Source: G963677325 sp963677325
GTDB taxonomy: Bacteria; Bacteroidota; Bacteroidia; Bacteroidales; Prolixibacteraceae
Assembly: GCA_963677325.2 (NCBI GenBank)
Contig: CAXXGM010000001.1
Coordinates: forward strand, 16,234 to 80,233
Direction: 5' to 3'
Length of the DNA: 64,000 bases
In this document: piece by piece, positions 36,195 through 44,253 of the stretch
Numbering within the stretch: position 1 is the first letter of the stretch
Layout of the letters: every line of letters starts with the position of its first letter
Position numbers and translations under genes: made by a program
The notes under the pieces: model-generated
What the model was told of the DNA's origin: nothing
Seen by the model: only the letters and a program-made list of their open reading frames with translations
The model's database searches: none

Positions 36195-36202
36195 TATCTT
36201 TG
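36195..36202 (+). promoter_or_regulatory. -7 promoter box of the glycan gene trio
   Basis: TATCTTTG, 15 bases before the ATG at 36217, matches TAnnTTTG. It would drive the three closely packed genes 36217-38433. Confidence 0.5.
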
Positions 36203-36216
36203 CACAAAATTTCATT

Positions 36217-36588
36217 ATGAAAATTGAAGTATCCAACGGAGAGATTGCAGATAAGCTTACGATTATTGAGATCAAAAAGGAAAGAATAAATGACCCGGTT
36301 AAACTGGCAAATCTTGAAAAAGAATACCAGGTGCTGAATGAAGCTGTTAGCAGGATCATTGATAAACAACATACGCTTTACCGCGAACTTTATGACATTA
36401 ATTGCCAGCTATGGGAAATTGAAGATCACATCAGGGATCTCGAGAGAAAGAAAGAATTCAACCAAGACTTTATAGAAACTGCAAGGTCTGTTTATTTTAC
36501 CAATGATAAGAGATCGGAAGTAAAGCGCAGGATAAATGATTTTACAGGATCCAATTTTACAGAAGAAAAAAGCTACGAGGCTTATTGA
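36217..36588 (+). CDS. Small DUF6165-like protein
   Basis: 123 residues. The N-terminal MKIEVSNGEIADKLTIIEIK and ERINDPVKLANLEKEYQVLN resemble the DUF6165 family, whose genes are often found in LPS or polysaccharide loci. It is mostly helical and charged, with no signal peptide, so cytosolic. Function unknown. It is separated by 14 bases from the GT9 gene, suggesting co-translation and a link with glycan assembly. Confidence 0.6.
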   Translation: MKIEVSNGEIADKLTIIEIKKERINDPVKLANLEKEYQVLNEAVSRIIDKQHTLYRELYDINCQLWEIEDHIRDLERKKEFNQDFIETARSVYFTNDKRSEVKRRINDFTGSNFTEEKSYEAY

Positions 36589-36602
36589 TTAAAAGTTAAT
36601 TT

Positions 36603-37703
36603 ATGGTGAGAAAAATATTAGCATTGCGGTTGTCAGCCATGGGGGATGTATCCCTGACTGTTCCCGCTATCCGCGCCGTTATAGAAGCGAATCCTGATAT
36701 AAGGATCACCCTTGTAACAAGAAAATTTTTTGCGCCCTTTTTTTACGGAATTCCCCGATTGGACCTTTTTTTTCCCGACCTGCAAAGCAGACATAAAGGC
36801 TTCTTCGGATTAATAAGACTATACAGGGATCTGAAAAATAAGGAAAACTTTTCTTCAGTCATTGATCTTCATGGCGTTATACGAACTAAAATATTAACGG
36901 TTCTCTTCAGATTATCAGGGAAGCTTGGATTCACCATCAACAAGGGGAGAAAAGAAAAGAAATTTCTTCTGAAATCAAAATATCTGAGATACCTTAAACA
37001 CTCTTCTGTGCGGTATCTTGACACTTTTAATAAGGCTGGTTTAAAGGGAAATATTGGTAAATCTCCTTACCTTAATGTACCGGATGAAGCATTACAAAAA
37101 GCTGCATCCTTCCTTGCCCAACTATCAGTGAGTGAGAGTTCCATCAGAATAGGACTTGCTCCCTTTGCCACACATAAGCCTAAAATCTGGGGGACAGACA
37201 AATTCAAGGAACTGATTTCACTCATTAATCAGGAACACAAGGTGGAGTATTTTCTTTTTGGCGGAGGTGAAGAGGAAACGGCTAAACTAAAAGAACTTCA
37301 GAAATACAGTCCGAATATTCATCTTGTTGCCGGAAATCTAACCCTGCCTGAAGAAATCGCAGTGATAAAAAACCTGGATCTGATGATTTCAATGGATTCT
37401 TCGAATATGCATCTGTCTGCCCTTTCAGGAATTCCAACGGTCTCGATATGGGGAGGTACTCACCCGACTTTTGGCTTTTTTGCTCTTGGGCAACCGGCTG
37501 AATACCATATACAAACACCGGCCAGCAGTCTTAAATGCCGTCCTTGCTCTGTTTTCGGAGGTAAACCCTGCATCTATCAAGAACCCAAATGCCTGGAAAT
37601 GGTTAAAGCTGAAGATGTCTATAATTCCCTGCAGAAATTTGGCCTTTTAAAGGCCAGATCCAGGAGAATTGCAAAGGAGATTACTTCACCCCTGCCATCC
37701 TGA
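36603..37703 (+). CDS. Glycosyltransferase family 9 (heptosyltransferase-like)
   Basis: 366 residues with the GT9/GT-B layout. The N-terminal LALRLSAMGDVSLTVPAIRA matches the heptosyltransferase start. The C-terminal half has GLAPFATHKPKIWGTDKFKE, FLFGGGEEETAKL, and MDSSNMHLSALSGIPTVSIW, the donor-binding region. CRPCSVFGGKPC near the end is the cysteine-containing tail seen in many Bacteroidota GT9 proteins. It probably adds a sugar to the LPS core at the inner membrane. The donor sugar cannot be deduced. Confidence 0.88.
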   Translation: MVRKILALRLSAMGDVSLTVPAIRAVIEANPDIRITLVTRKFFAPFFYGIPRLDLFFPDLQSRHKGFFGLIRLYRDLKNKENFSSVIDLHGVIRTKILTVLFRLSGKLGFTINKGRKEKKFLLKSKYLRYLKHSSVRYLDTFNKAGLKGNIGKSPYLNVPDEALQKAASFLAQLSVSESSIRIGLAPFATHKPKIWGTDKFKELISLINQEHKVEYFLFGGGEEETAKLKELQKYSPNIHLVAGNLTLPEEIAVIKNLDLMISMDSSNMHLSALSGIPTVSIWGGTHPTFGFFALGQPAEYHIQTPASSLKCRPCSVFGGKPCIYQEPKCLEMVKAEDVYNSLQKFGLLKARSRRIAKEITSPLPS

Positions 37704-37719
37704 TTAATAATAAACCTCT

Positions 37720-38433
37720 GTGAAAAATCCCATTCTCATAACTCCGGTAAAGGACTCGTTAAAAACAGCCACTCAGATTATTCATTTACTGAGGTCGGAA
37801 AATAAGGAAATACCCTACTATATTTTTGACGATTACAGCTCCCGTGAAACAAGACGCTGGCTTGAAGCAAACTCCTCAAAATATAGTTATAAGATAATCA
37901 GTCTTGCAAAACTCATAAAAAAATCTTCTCCAAACTATAGAACAACGCTGATCCTGGCAAGAAAAATGGCCCTTGAGAACGAGACCAATCTGGCCATTGT
38001 TGAGTCAGATGTATATGCCTCAGCGGAAATCATCCTTGAACTGAATAAACTGGCTGAAGAGCTACCTGAAGCCGGCCTTGTGGGAGCTGTAACCGTTGAT
38101 AAATCCGGGGAGATAAACTTTCCCTACAATTATGCCACAGCTATTGATAAACCTCTGATTTTTGCTTCGGCAAAAAGTGTAAGTTTCTGTTGCACCATCC
38201 TGACAAAAAATCTTCTCGAAAGATTTGATTTTAATGACCTGCCCAGGAACAATGATTGGTTTGATGTTTATATATCTAAAAAATCCAGGCAGATGGGTTT
38301 CAGCAATTATGTAGTAAAAAGTCTGCCGGTATTGCATCAGCCTCACAGCAGCAGGCCATGGAAGCATTTAAAATATAAGAATCCCTTTTTATATTATCTG
38401 AAGAAAATTATTTCCCGACGCGACCGGATCTGA
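37720..38433 (+). CDS. Glycosyltransferase-like protein (GT2/GT-A type)
   Basis: 237 residues from a GTG start 16 bases after the GT9 gene. It opens MKNPILITPVKDSLKTATQI, has an acidic cluster YYIFDDYSSRET where GT2 enzymes bind the nucleotide, and a DxD-like position VESDVYASAEIILE. RNNDWFDVYISKKSRQMGFS follows towards the C-terminus. This fits a GT-A fold transferase, but similarity to any named subfamily is weak. Its last 26 bases overlap the 3' end of the converging kinase-like gene. Confidence 0.65.
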   Translation: MKNPILITPVKDSLKTATQIIHLLRSENKEIPYYIFDDYSSRETRRWLEANSSKYSYKIISLAKLIKKSSPNYRTTLILARKMALENETNLAIVESDVYASAEIILELNKLAEELPEAGLVGAVTVDKSGEINFPYNYATAIDKPLIFASAKSVSFCCTILTKNLLERFDFNDLPRNNDWFDVYISKKSRQMGFSNYVVKSLPVLHQPHSSRPWKHLKYKNPFLYYLKKIISRRDRI

Positions 38434-39193
38434 AGAAACTTTTTAATGACTCTTTCATTTTCATACGACGGTGCCGCTCTGCAACATTGGCCAGATGAAA
38501 TTTCTTCAGTTTCCGGATTGCCACCAACGGATTTTCCCCATTAAGAGCTGCATATTCTTTGGCAATTAACTCAATCGTTTGCAAATCAGTATCCAGCTGA
38601 CGGAAGTTTTTCAAACCCGTCACAAAAGATATTTTCCTGAATTTCATCCGGTTCAGATCAATAATATTGAATTCATAACCATGATCAGTCTTATTAATCA
38701 GAGTGTTTCCCGGTGAATAATCAAGATGGAAGATACCATTCCGATGAAGTTTTCCATAAGTAAAATTGACCCACTGTTTTAAAATTTCATCACGTTCGGT
38801 CACCTGATAGTTCAATACCTCTCGAAGAGTAAAATCATATTGGCAGTGAAGAGATACATAGTAGCTTTTCCCAAGGAGGCCATTAGAATGGCATTCGATA
38901 AAAGCCACTGCCTCAGGAGTAGAAATACCAAGATTTAATAATTTCCGTGCATAATTGAATGACCGTTCTGCTTTTGATGCCCTGAGATACACGTAAACAA
39001 ACCGATTAATCCAGTTAGGAACTTTGAAGGCTTTTACATTTAAAAGAAGTTCTTCGGACTGAAATACCCTGACCTCATTTCTGGATTTAAAAATAGTATC
39101 CCCATGATCAATAAAATAAACAGGGAGCTGTTTAATCCAGGATTTCAATGATTTATACACTGGAGCAATTTGGTATTTTGTCCTTCTAAACAT
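38408..39193 (-). CDS. LPS kinase (KdkA/WaaP)-like protein
   Basis: 261 residues with protein-kinase-like motifs: catalytic loop GIFHLDYSPGNTLI (HxD...N) and NIIDLNRMKFRKIS (metal-binding Asp). The N-terminus has LLLNVKAFKVPNWINRFVYV, with a candidate ATP-binding lysine. This matches the Kdo/WaaP lipopolysaccharide kinase group that phosphorylates core sugars. Together with the converging GT genes it points to LPS core assembly. The 3' end overlaps the GT2-like gene on the other strand. Confidence 0.8.
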   Translation of the reverse strand: MFRRTKYQIAPVYKSLKSWIKQLPVYFIDHGDTIFKSRNEVRVFQSEELLLNVKAFKVPNWINRFVYVYLRASKAERSFNYARKLLNLGISTPEAVAFIECHSNGLLGKSYYVSLHCQYDFTLREVLNYQVTERDEILKQWVNFTYGKLHRNGIFHLDYSPGNTLINKTDHGYEFNIIDLNRMKFRKISFVTGLKNFRQLDTDLQTIELIAKEYAALNGENPLVAIRKLKKFHLANVAERHRRMKMKESLKSFFRSGRVGK

Positions 39194-39203
39194 TTCTGTT
39201 TTT

Positions 39204-39950
39204 TTATTGGTTCATAAAACCCTGATCATTTAAAACTTTAAGCAACATCTTTGAAAAGGTGACGTTATCTTTCTTTGTGTAACGGATGTCAGTGAAAACT
39301 TGAGCAAGCGTCTGTTTATGATTTTCAGCAATAAATCCCAGGTTATCTTCCCTCAATTCTTTTTCCTTATATAATTCCCTGATCTGATCCGTAGAATAAT
39401 CCTGGTACTGTTCATTATGAATTATTCCTTCGAGCGGTAAACGGTCGGTCTGCTCCGGCTCTTCATCCGGCCAACCCAAAGTAAGGGTTGTTACCGGGAT
39501 TACGAACTTTGGAAGATTCAGTACTTTTATAATATTTTCAGCCATATAGGTGGTCGTTCCCAGATAACAAATTCCGAGCCCCTCCCCTTCAGCAGCAATA
39601 GCAACATTTTGTGCAACAAGCAAAGCATCAATTGCAGCAGTGAAAAAAGAAAGGAAATTATCGTATCCCGGAGCGGCATCATTTATCTTACACCACTGAT
39701 TAAAGCGGTTGAAATCAGCACAAAAAGTCAGAACAACAGGAGCCCCTGTTACTGATTTCTGGTTGAAATGACAAGGTAATAGTTCTTTTTTCTTTTCTTG
39801 ATCCCTGGTTATTATCACGCTGTAGAGCTGCATATTACCGGTTGTGGAGGCACGGCATCCTGCTTCAATTATTTTTAAGAGCAGTGAATCATCTATAGAT
39901 AAAGACTTATATTTTCTAATGGTCCGGTGTGCCAGCAATTTTTCGATCAT
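39204..39950 (-). CDS. Nitroreductase-family NAD(P)H flavin oxidoreductase (NfsA-like)
   Basis: 248 residues. The N-terminal LLAHRTIRKYKSLSIDDSLL with HRTIRKY is the FMN-phosphate binding signature, then AGCRASTTGNMQLYSVIITR and the mid-region GEGLGICYLGTTTYMAENII. The C-terminal PVTTLTLGWPDEEPEQTDRL is typical of NfsA/Frp homodimers. Physiological substrate unknown. 10 bp upstream of the kinase-like gene on the same strand, so probably co-transcribed with it. Confidence 0.87.
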   Translation of the reverse strand: MIEKLLAHRTIRKYKSLSIDDSLLLKIIEAGCRASTTGNMQLYSVIITRDQEKKKELLPCHFNQKSVTGAPVVLTFCADFNRFNQWCKINDAAPGYDNFLSFFTAAIDALLVAQNVAIAAEGEGLGICYLGTTTYMAENIIKVLNLPKFVIPVTTLTLGWPDEEPEQTDRLPLEGIIHNEQYQDYSTDQIRELYKEKELREDNLGFIAENHKQTLAQVFTDIRYTKKDNVTFSKMLLKVLNDQGFMNQ

Positions 39951-40042
39951 GATTTCTACCTTTTATGTTTCACAAATATAGGAAAATGATTTTCCTCAAC
40001 ATTCTCCGTCGCAATTGTTAAACATTTATTAAATTTGCTTTC

Positions 40043-40171
40043 ATGAAACCGAAAAGAATCATCCTGATCATCGTAATTCTGGCAAGTATAATTTTCAGCC
40101 AGTGCAAGTCGTGCGATTGTGGGTACCAGCCTAAAAAAGCCTCTGTTAAGCGTCCCTGGGTAAAAAAATAA
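40043..40171 (+). CDS. Small cysteine-containing lipoprotein-like peptide
   Basis: A 42-residue frame, below the usual length cutoff. A basic start (MKPKR) is followed by a hydrophobic stretch IILIIVILASIIFSQC that looks like a lipoprotein signal with Cys21, then KSCDCGYQPKKASVKRPWVK. If lipidated, the mature peptide would have about 22 residues with three cysteines in total. It sits 145 bases ahead of gapA on the same strand. Unknown function. The frame and signal are seen, expression is inferred. Confidence 0.5.
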   Translation: MKPKRIILIIVILASIIFSQCKSCDCGYQPKKASVKRPWVKK

Positions 40172-40253
40172 AAGAAATATTTATTCTTTGTTAACAATTT
40201 GTAAAGACACATCAATTTACCCTTTCATTTCTTCAATATTAATTTTATCTTGT

Positions 40254-40261
40254 TAATTTTG
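40254..40261 (+). promoter_or_regulatory. -7 promoter box of gapA
   Basis: TAATTTTG, a TAnnTTTG match 56 bases before the gapA start. -33 element unclear. Confidence 0.4.
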
Positions 40262-40316
40262 GAAAGTTATTTGATAGACGTACAATTCTTTCTATAATTC
40301 TCAAAACGAATAAATT

Positions 40317-41327
40317 ATGTCTGAAATTAAAATTGGTATTAATGGTTTTGGCCGTATCGGCCGCCTGGTATTCAGGGCAGCAGTAGAAAAAGGTGTGGAT
40401 GTTGTTGGAATCAACGACATCATCGATGTTGACTACATGGCTTACATGTTAAAATATGATTCTACCCATGGACTTTTCAAGGGAACAGTATCAGTTGACA
40501 ACGGAGCTTTAGTAGTAAACGGGAAGAAAATCCGCGTTACCGCTGAAAGAAATCCTGCTGATCTTAAATGGAGTGAAGTAGGTGCTGAATACGTTGTTGA
40601 ATCTACAGGTTTATTCCTCGAAAAAGCAAAATGCCAGGCGCATCTTGATGCAGGAGCAAAGAAAGTGATCATGTCGGCTCCTTCAAAAGATGATACCCCT
40701 ATGTTTGTAATGGGTGTTAACCAGAATAAGTATTCTTCTGATATGAATTTTGTTTCCAATGCTTCATGTACCACCAACTGTCTTGCTCCAATTGCAAAAG
40801 TTCTACATGACAACTTTGGAATTATCGAAGGTCTTATGACAACTGTTCATGCAACCACTGCCACACAGAAAACCGTTGACGGTCCTTCTATGAAAGACTG
40901 GAGAGGCGGCCGTGGAGCTGGTCAGAACATTATTCCTTCTTCTACAGGCGCTGCAAAAGCAGTTGGTAAAGTTATTCCTGAATTGAACGGAAAATTAACC
41001 GGTATGTCTTTCAGGGTTCCTACTCCTGATGTTTCAGTGGTTGACCTTACCTGCCGTCTGGAAAAAGCTGCTCCTTACAAAGAAATCTGCGCAGCAATGA
41101 AGAAAGCTTCTGAAGGCGATTTAAAAGGCATTCTTGGTTACACTGAAGATGCAGTTGTTTCCAACGATTTCCTTGGCGATGCTCGTACTTCTATCTTCGA
41201 TGCAGGCGCTGGTATTGGACTGAACGATCATTTTGTAAAAGTAGTTTCATGGTATGATAACGAATGGGGCTATTCAAACAAAGTTGTTGAACTGGTTTCT
41301 CACATGTATTCTGTAGATCACAAATAA
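40317..41327 (+). CDS. gapA: Glyceraldehyde-3-phosphate dehydrogenase, type I
   Basis: 336 residues. NAD-binding IGINGFGRIGRLVFRAA at the N-terminus, active-site SNASCTTNCLAPIAKVLHD (Cys about 155), then TVHATTATQKTVDG, and the C-terminal SWYDNEWGYSNKVVELV. It is the glycolytic/gluconeogenic enzyme using NAD. Codon choice is regular, as expected of a highly expressed gene. It has its own promoter box and a strong terminator, so it is monocistronic. Confidence 0.97.
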   Translation: MSEIKIGINGFGRIGRLVFRAAVEKGVDVVGINDIIDVDYMAYMLKYDSTHGLFKGTVSVDNGALVVNGKKIRVTAERNPADLKWSEVGAEYVVESTGLFLEKAKCQAHLDAGAKKVIMSAPSKDDTPMFVMGVNQNKYSSDMNFVSNASCTTNCLAPIAKVLHDNFGIIEGLMTTVHATTATQKTVDGPSMKDWRGGRGAGQNIIPSSTGAAKAVGKVIPELNGKLTGMSFRVPTPDVSVVDLTCRLEKAAPYKEICAAMKKASEGDLKGILGYTEDAVVSNDFLGDARTSIFDAGAGIGLNDHFVKVVSWYDNEWGYSNKVVELVSHMYSVDHK

Positions 41328-41353
41328 GATCTACAGATCCATTTGAATATATT

Positions 41354-41387
41354 AAACCCCGGCTGTTCTATGACTGCCGGGGTTTTA
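41354..41387. terminator. Terminator after gapA, probably bidirectional
   Basis: Stem AAACCCCGGC / GCCGGGGTTT, loop TGTTCTATGACT, followed by a T run. A run of A on the other side allows use by the converging gene at 41438. Confidence 0.85.
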
Positions 41388-41437
41388 ATTTTATATCAGG
41401 GCCGGAAACTGATTACTCTTTAAATAACTTTGATCGG

Positions 41438-41818
41438 TTACGGCTTATTCTTTCTTCCTTTCTCCTTTAAAGAATCAATTGCTTCATCAATATCATCAGC
41501 CATTTCCTGACCCGCTTTCTTTGCCTTATTAATGTATTTATCTGTTTCCTTTACGGCTTTGTCTTTTAATACATCCAATTTCTCTGCCAAATCACTTTTA
41601 TTGAATTCCTCGGATTTCTCATCCATGAAATCACTTGCTTTCTTTAAAGCGCTGGATAATTTTTCATATGCTTCGCTTTCCTTGATTTTGGCAGAGGCTT
41701 TTGCAGCATATTCTTCAGCCTGATCAGCAAATTTCTTGGTTTTTTCAAACAAGTCATTTATTTGATCCTGCTCATCTTTACCAGTCATATTGTCCGGATC
41801 TTTTGTCTTTTCACTCAT
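41438..41818 (-). CDS. Charged helical protein (YtxH/LEA-like), unknown function
   Basis: 126 residues, almost wholly amphipathic helix rich in Lys, Glu, Asp and Ala (for example FADQAEEYAAKASAKIKESE and KSDLAEKLDVLKDKAVKETD). No signal peptide, membrane helix or cysteine. This composition resembles YtxH-like and LEA/apolipoprotein-like stress proteins, but that is composition, not homology. It converges with gapA, with the gapA terminator between them. Confidence 0.6.
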   Translation of the reverse strand: MSEKTKDPDNMTGKDEQDQINDLFEKTKKFADQAEEYAAKASAKIKESEAYEKLSSALKKASDFMDEKSEEFNKSDLAEKLDVLKDKAVKETDKYINKAKKAGQEMADDIDEAIDSLKEKGRKNKP

Positions 41819-41926
41819 GTCGATTTTTTATCTTAAAGTTAATAATATTTTGAATTCTTAAGATATACTCTCCGGATTTCACTAAATGAGGGAAAAGATC
41901 CCCCAAAAGTTGAGTCCATTAATGTG

Positions 41927-41934
41927 TATCTTTG
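41927..41934 (+). promoter_or_regulatory. -7 promoter box of the FabK/NMO-type gene
   Basis: TATCTTTG, 15 bases before ATG at 41949. It lies inside the longest open frame (from 41886) and therefore argues for the later start. Confidence 0.45.
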
Positions 41935-41948
41935 CTTTTTATAGTGAA

Positions 41949-42923
41949 ATGAATATGTCCAATAGAATTTGTGAACTTTTCCAGATCAAATACCCTGTTA
42001 TTCAGGCCGGAATGGTTTGGTGCTCAGGATGGAGATTAGCCGCTGCAGTCAGCAACAGCGGAGGCCTCGGATTAATAGGCTCGGGATCGATGGATCCTGA
42101 TATTCTGAAAGAACACATCCGAAAAGCAAAAGCAGCTACAGAAAAGCCCTTTGGAGTAAATGTCCCGCTGATGAAACACGGAGTGGAACAAATAATGCAA
42201 ACCATTGTTGACGAACAAATAAAAATTGTATTCACCTCCGCGGGTTCTCCTAAGAAATGGACTCAATTTTTAAAAGACCAGGGTATAATTGTCACCCATG
42301 TGGTTTCCTCTGCTTTATTTGCACAAAAGAGCGAAGCAGCGGGAGTCGATGCCATAGTAGCGGAAGGTTTTGAAGCAGGAGGTCATGACGGCCGTGAAGA
42401 AACAACTACATTGACCTTAATTCCTTCAGTCAGGAAGGCCACATCCTTGCCTCTCATCAGCGCAGGGGGAATTGCCACAGGACGCGCCATGCTTGGAGCC
42501 ATGATCCTTGGAGCTGATGGGGTACAGATAGGAAGCCGGTTTGCAGTTTCAAAGGAATCCTCCGGACATGAAAATTTCAAAAACAAGGTGGTCCATATTG
42601 GCGAAGGTGACACTTATTTGACACTTAAGAAATTAACACCTGTGCGAATGATCAAAAACAGATTTTTTGATCAGGTAAACGAAGCTGAAAACCGATGCGC
42701 CTCCCGGGAAGAATTGTCCGGCTTATTGGGCAGAGGACGATCGAGGAAAGGGATGTTTGAAGGCGACCTTGATGAAGGGGAACTTGAAATTGGTCAGGTA
42801 TCTTCCCTCATTGACGATATTCTTCCAGCTTCGGTTATAATGCAGAATATTATTTCTGAATACAAAAATGCATTAACAGATCTGAATTCCAATTCAGCCT
42901 TTCAATTTGATGAAAATACTTAA
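41949..42923 (+). CDS. FMN-dependent nitronate monooxygenase / FabK-type enoyl reductase
   Basis: 324 residues from ATG at 41949. A second ATG follows at 41955. The longer frame from 41886 would include the promoter box. TIM-barrel flavoprotein: FQIKYPVIQAGMVWCSGWRL at the start, SNSGGLGLIGSGS, AEGFEAGGHDGREE (phosphate-binding and catalytic His region, close to FabK GGH), then PLISAGGIATGRAMLGAMIL and GADGVQIGSRF. Nitronate monooxygenases and FabK share this fold. No fatty-acid genes are adjacent, so the choice remains open. Confidence 0.82.
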   Translation: MNMSNRICELFQIKYPVIQAGMVWCSGWRLAAAVSNSGGLGLIGSGSMDPDILKEHIRKAKAATEKPFGVNVPLMKHGVEQIMQTIVDEQIKIVFTSAGSPKKWTQFLKDQGIIVTHVVSSALFAQKSEAAGVDAIVAEGFEAGGHDGREETTTLTLIPSVRKATSLPLISAGGIATGRAMLGAMILGADGVQIGSRFAVSKESSGHENFKNKVVHIGEGDTYLTLKKLTPVRMIKNRFFDQVNEAENRCASREELSGLLGRGRSRKGMFEGDLDEGELEIGQVSSLIDDILPASVIMQNIISEYKNALTDLNSNSAFQFDENT

Positions 42924-42987
42924 AAAAGATGAAAACAATCAACCCGCGTATTCAAAATCTGCTTAATCTGCTTAATCCCGGTCAAAA

Positions 42988-44253
42988 ATGATATTATTTG
43001 AAAGAAAAATTCTTAACAATGGTCTTAAGGTAATTGTTCATTGTGACAAAACAACTCCATTCGTGGCGGTAAATGTATGTTACAATGTCGGAGCCAAACA
43101 TGAAGATCCCCAAAGGACCGGATTTGCACACCTGTTTGAGCATCTTACTTTTGGCGGATCTGTAAATGTTACCGATTTTGATACTCACACCCAGCAAGCC
43201 GGAGGAAATAACAATGCTTTTACCAGCAATGACCTTACCAATTATTACATCACAGTTCCTGCCAATAATATAGAAACCGCACTCTGGCTGGAATCAGACC
43301 GGATGCTTGGTCCAAAATTTACCAGGAAAGGGTTGGATGTTCAAAGAAATGTAGTAATTGAAGAATTCCGGCAGCGAAATCTCAATAAACCTTATGGCGA
43401 CACCTGGCACCTTCTAAGAAATCTCTCCTACAAAGTTCACCCCTACAGATGGCCAACAATTGGTCTTCAAATTGATCATATTGCCGATGCTACCATGGAA
43501 GAGGTCAAGGATTTCTTTTTTCATCACTATGCTCCGAACAATGCAGTGCTGGTAATCAGCGGTAATGTCTCTACTGAAAAGGCTTTTCAATTGGCAGAGA
43601 AATGGTTTGGCAGTATTCCCGAAAGAAAAATTCTTAATCCGGCCATTTTATCTGAACCTGCGCAGTTGGAGGACCGCACCGAATCTGTTTACCGGGATGT
43701 ACCGGTAGATACCTTTTATATCGCATGGCACATGGGAGCTCGGAAAGAAAAGGACTTTTATGTTGCAGATCTGCTCTCTGATATTCTTGCCGGTGGAAAT
43801 TCATCAAGAATTGAAGAAAAGTTAATCAGGGAACAGAAATTGTTTGTAGAGGCCGATGCGTTTTTGAGTGGAGAAAATGATCCCGGCCTTTTTATCGCAA
43901 CCGGAAAGGTAAGCGAAGGGGTGGATTTTAATTATGCTCAGAAAACTCTTGTTGACGAGATTTTTTTAACCACTATTGAAAAGATCTCTGAATACGAACT
44001 TGAAAAAGTTAAAAATAAAATAGAAGCAGATCTGCTCTTCAATGAAATTGGATATCTGGAGAAAGCAATTCAACTGGCCTCATTTGAGATTCTTGATAAT
44101 GCAGGGTTGATTAATGATCAGGCAATTAAATACGAAGAGATAACCTCGGATGATATCTTACGCGTAGCCAGAGATATATTCAGGCCGGGAAACCAGAATA
44201 CATTGAATTATTTTTCAAACAAGAAGAAAGAAATAAGCAATGACATTAAATAG
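42988..44253 (+). CDS. M16 zinc metallopeptidase, catalytic subunit
   Basis: 421 residues. The inverse zinc motif is intact: GFAHLFEHLTFGG (HxxEH, about residue 50), with the distal glutamate expected in the helix near residue 125 (NVVIEEFRQR). No signal peptide, so cytosolic or exported by another route. The 3' end overlaps the next gene by 14 bases. The pairing of an HxxEH subunit with a non-catalytic R/Y subunit matches heterodimeric M16B peptidases. Confidence 0.92.
   Translation: MILFERKILNNGLKVIVHCDKTTPFVAVNVCYNVGAKHEDPQRTGFAHLFEHLTFGGSVNVTDFDTHTQQAGGNNNAFTSNDLTNYYITVPANNIETALWLESDRMLGPKFTRKGLDVQRNVVIEEFRQRNLNKPYGDTWHLLRNLSYKVHPYRWPTIGLQIDHIADATMEEVKDFFFHHYAPNNAVLVISGNVSTEKAFQLAEKWFGSIPERKILNPAILSEPAQLEDRTESVYRDVPVDTFYIAWHMGARKEKDFYVADLLSDILAGGNSSRIEEKLIREQKLFVEADAFLSGENDPGLFIATGKVSEGVDFNYAQKTLVDEIFLTTIEKISEYELEKVKNKIEADLLFNEIGYLEKAIQLASFEILDNAGLINDQAIKYEEITSDDILRVARDIFRPGNQNTLNYFSNKKKEISNDIK

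Noticed and set aside
41886..41948. Longer N-terminus of the FabK/NMO-type protein
   Set aside because: The extra 21 codons contain the promoter -7 box and are not like the family start.
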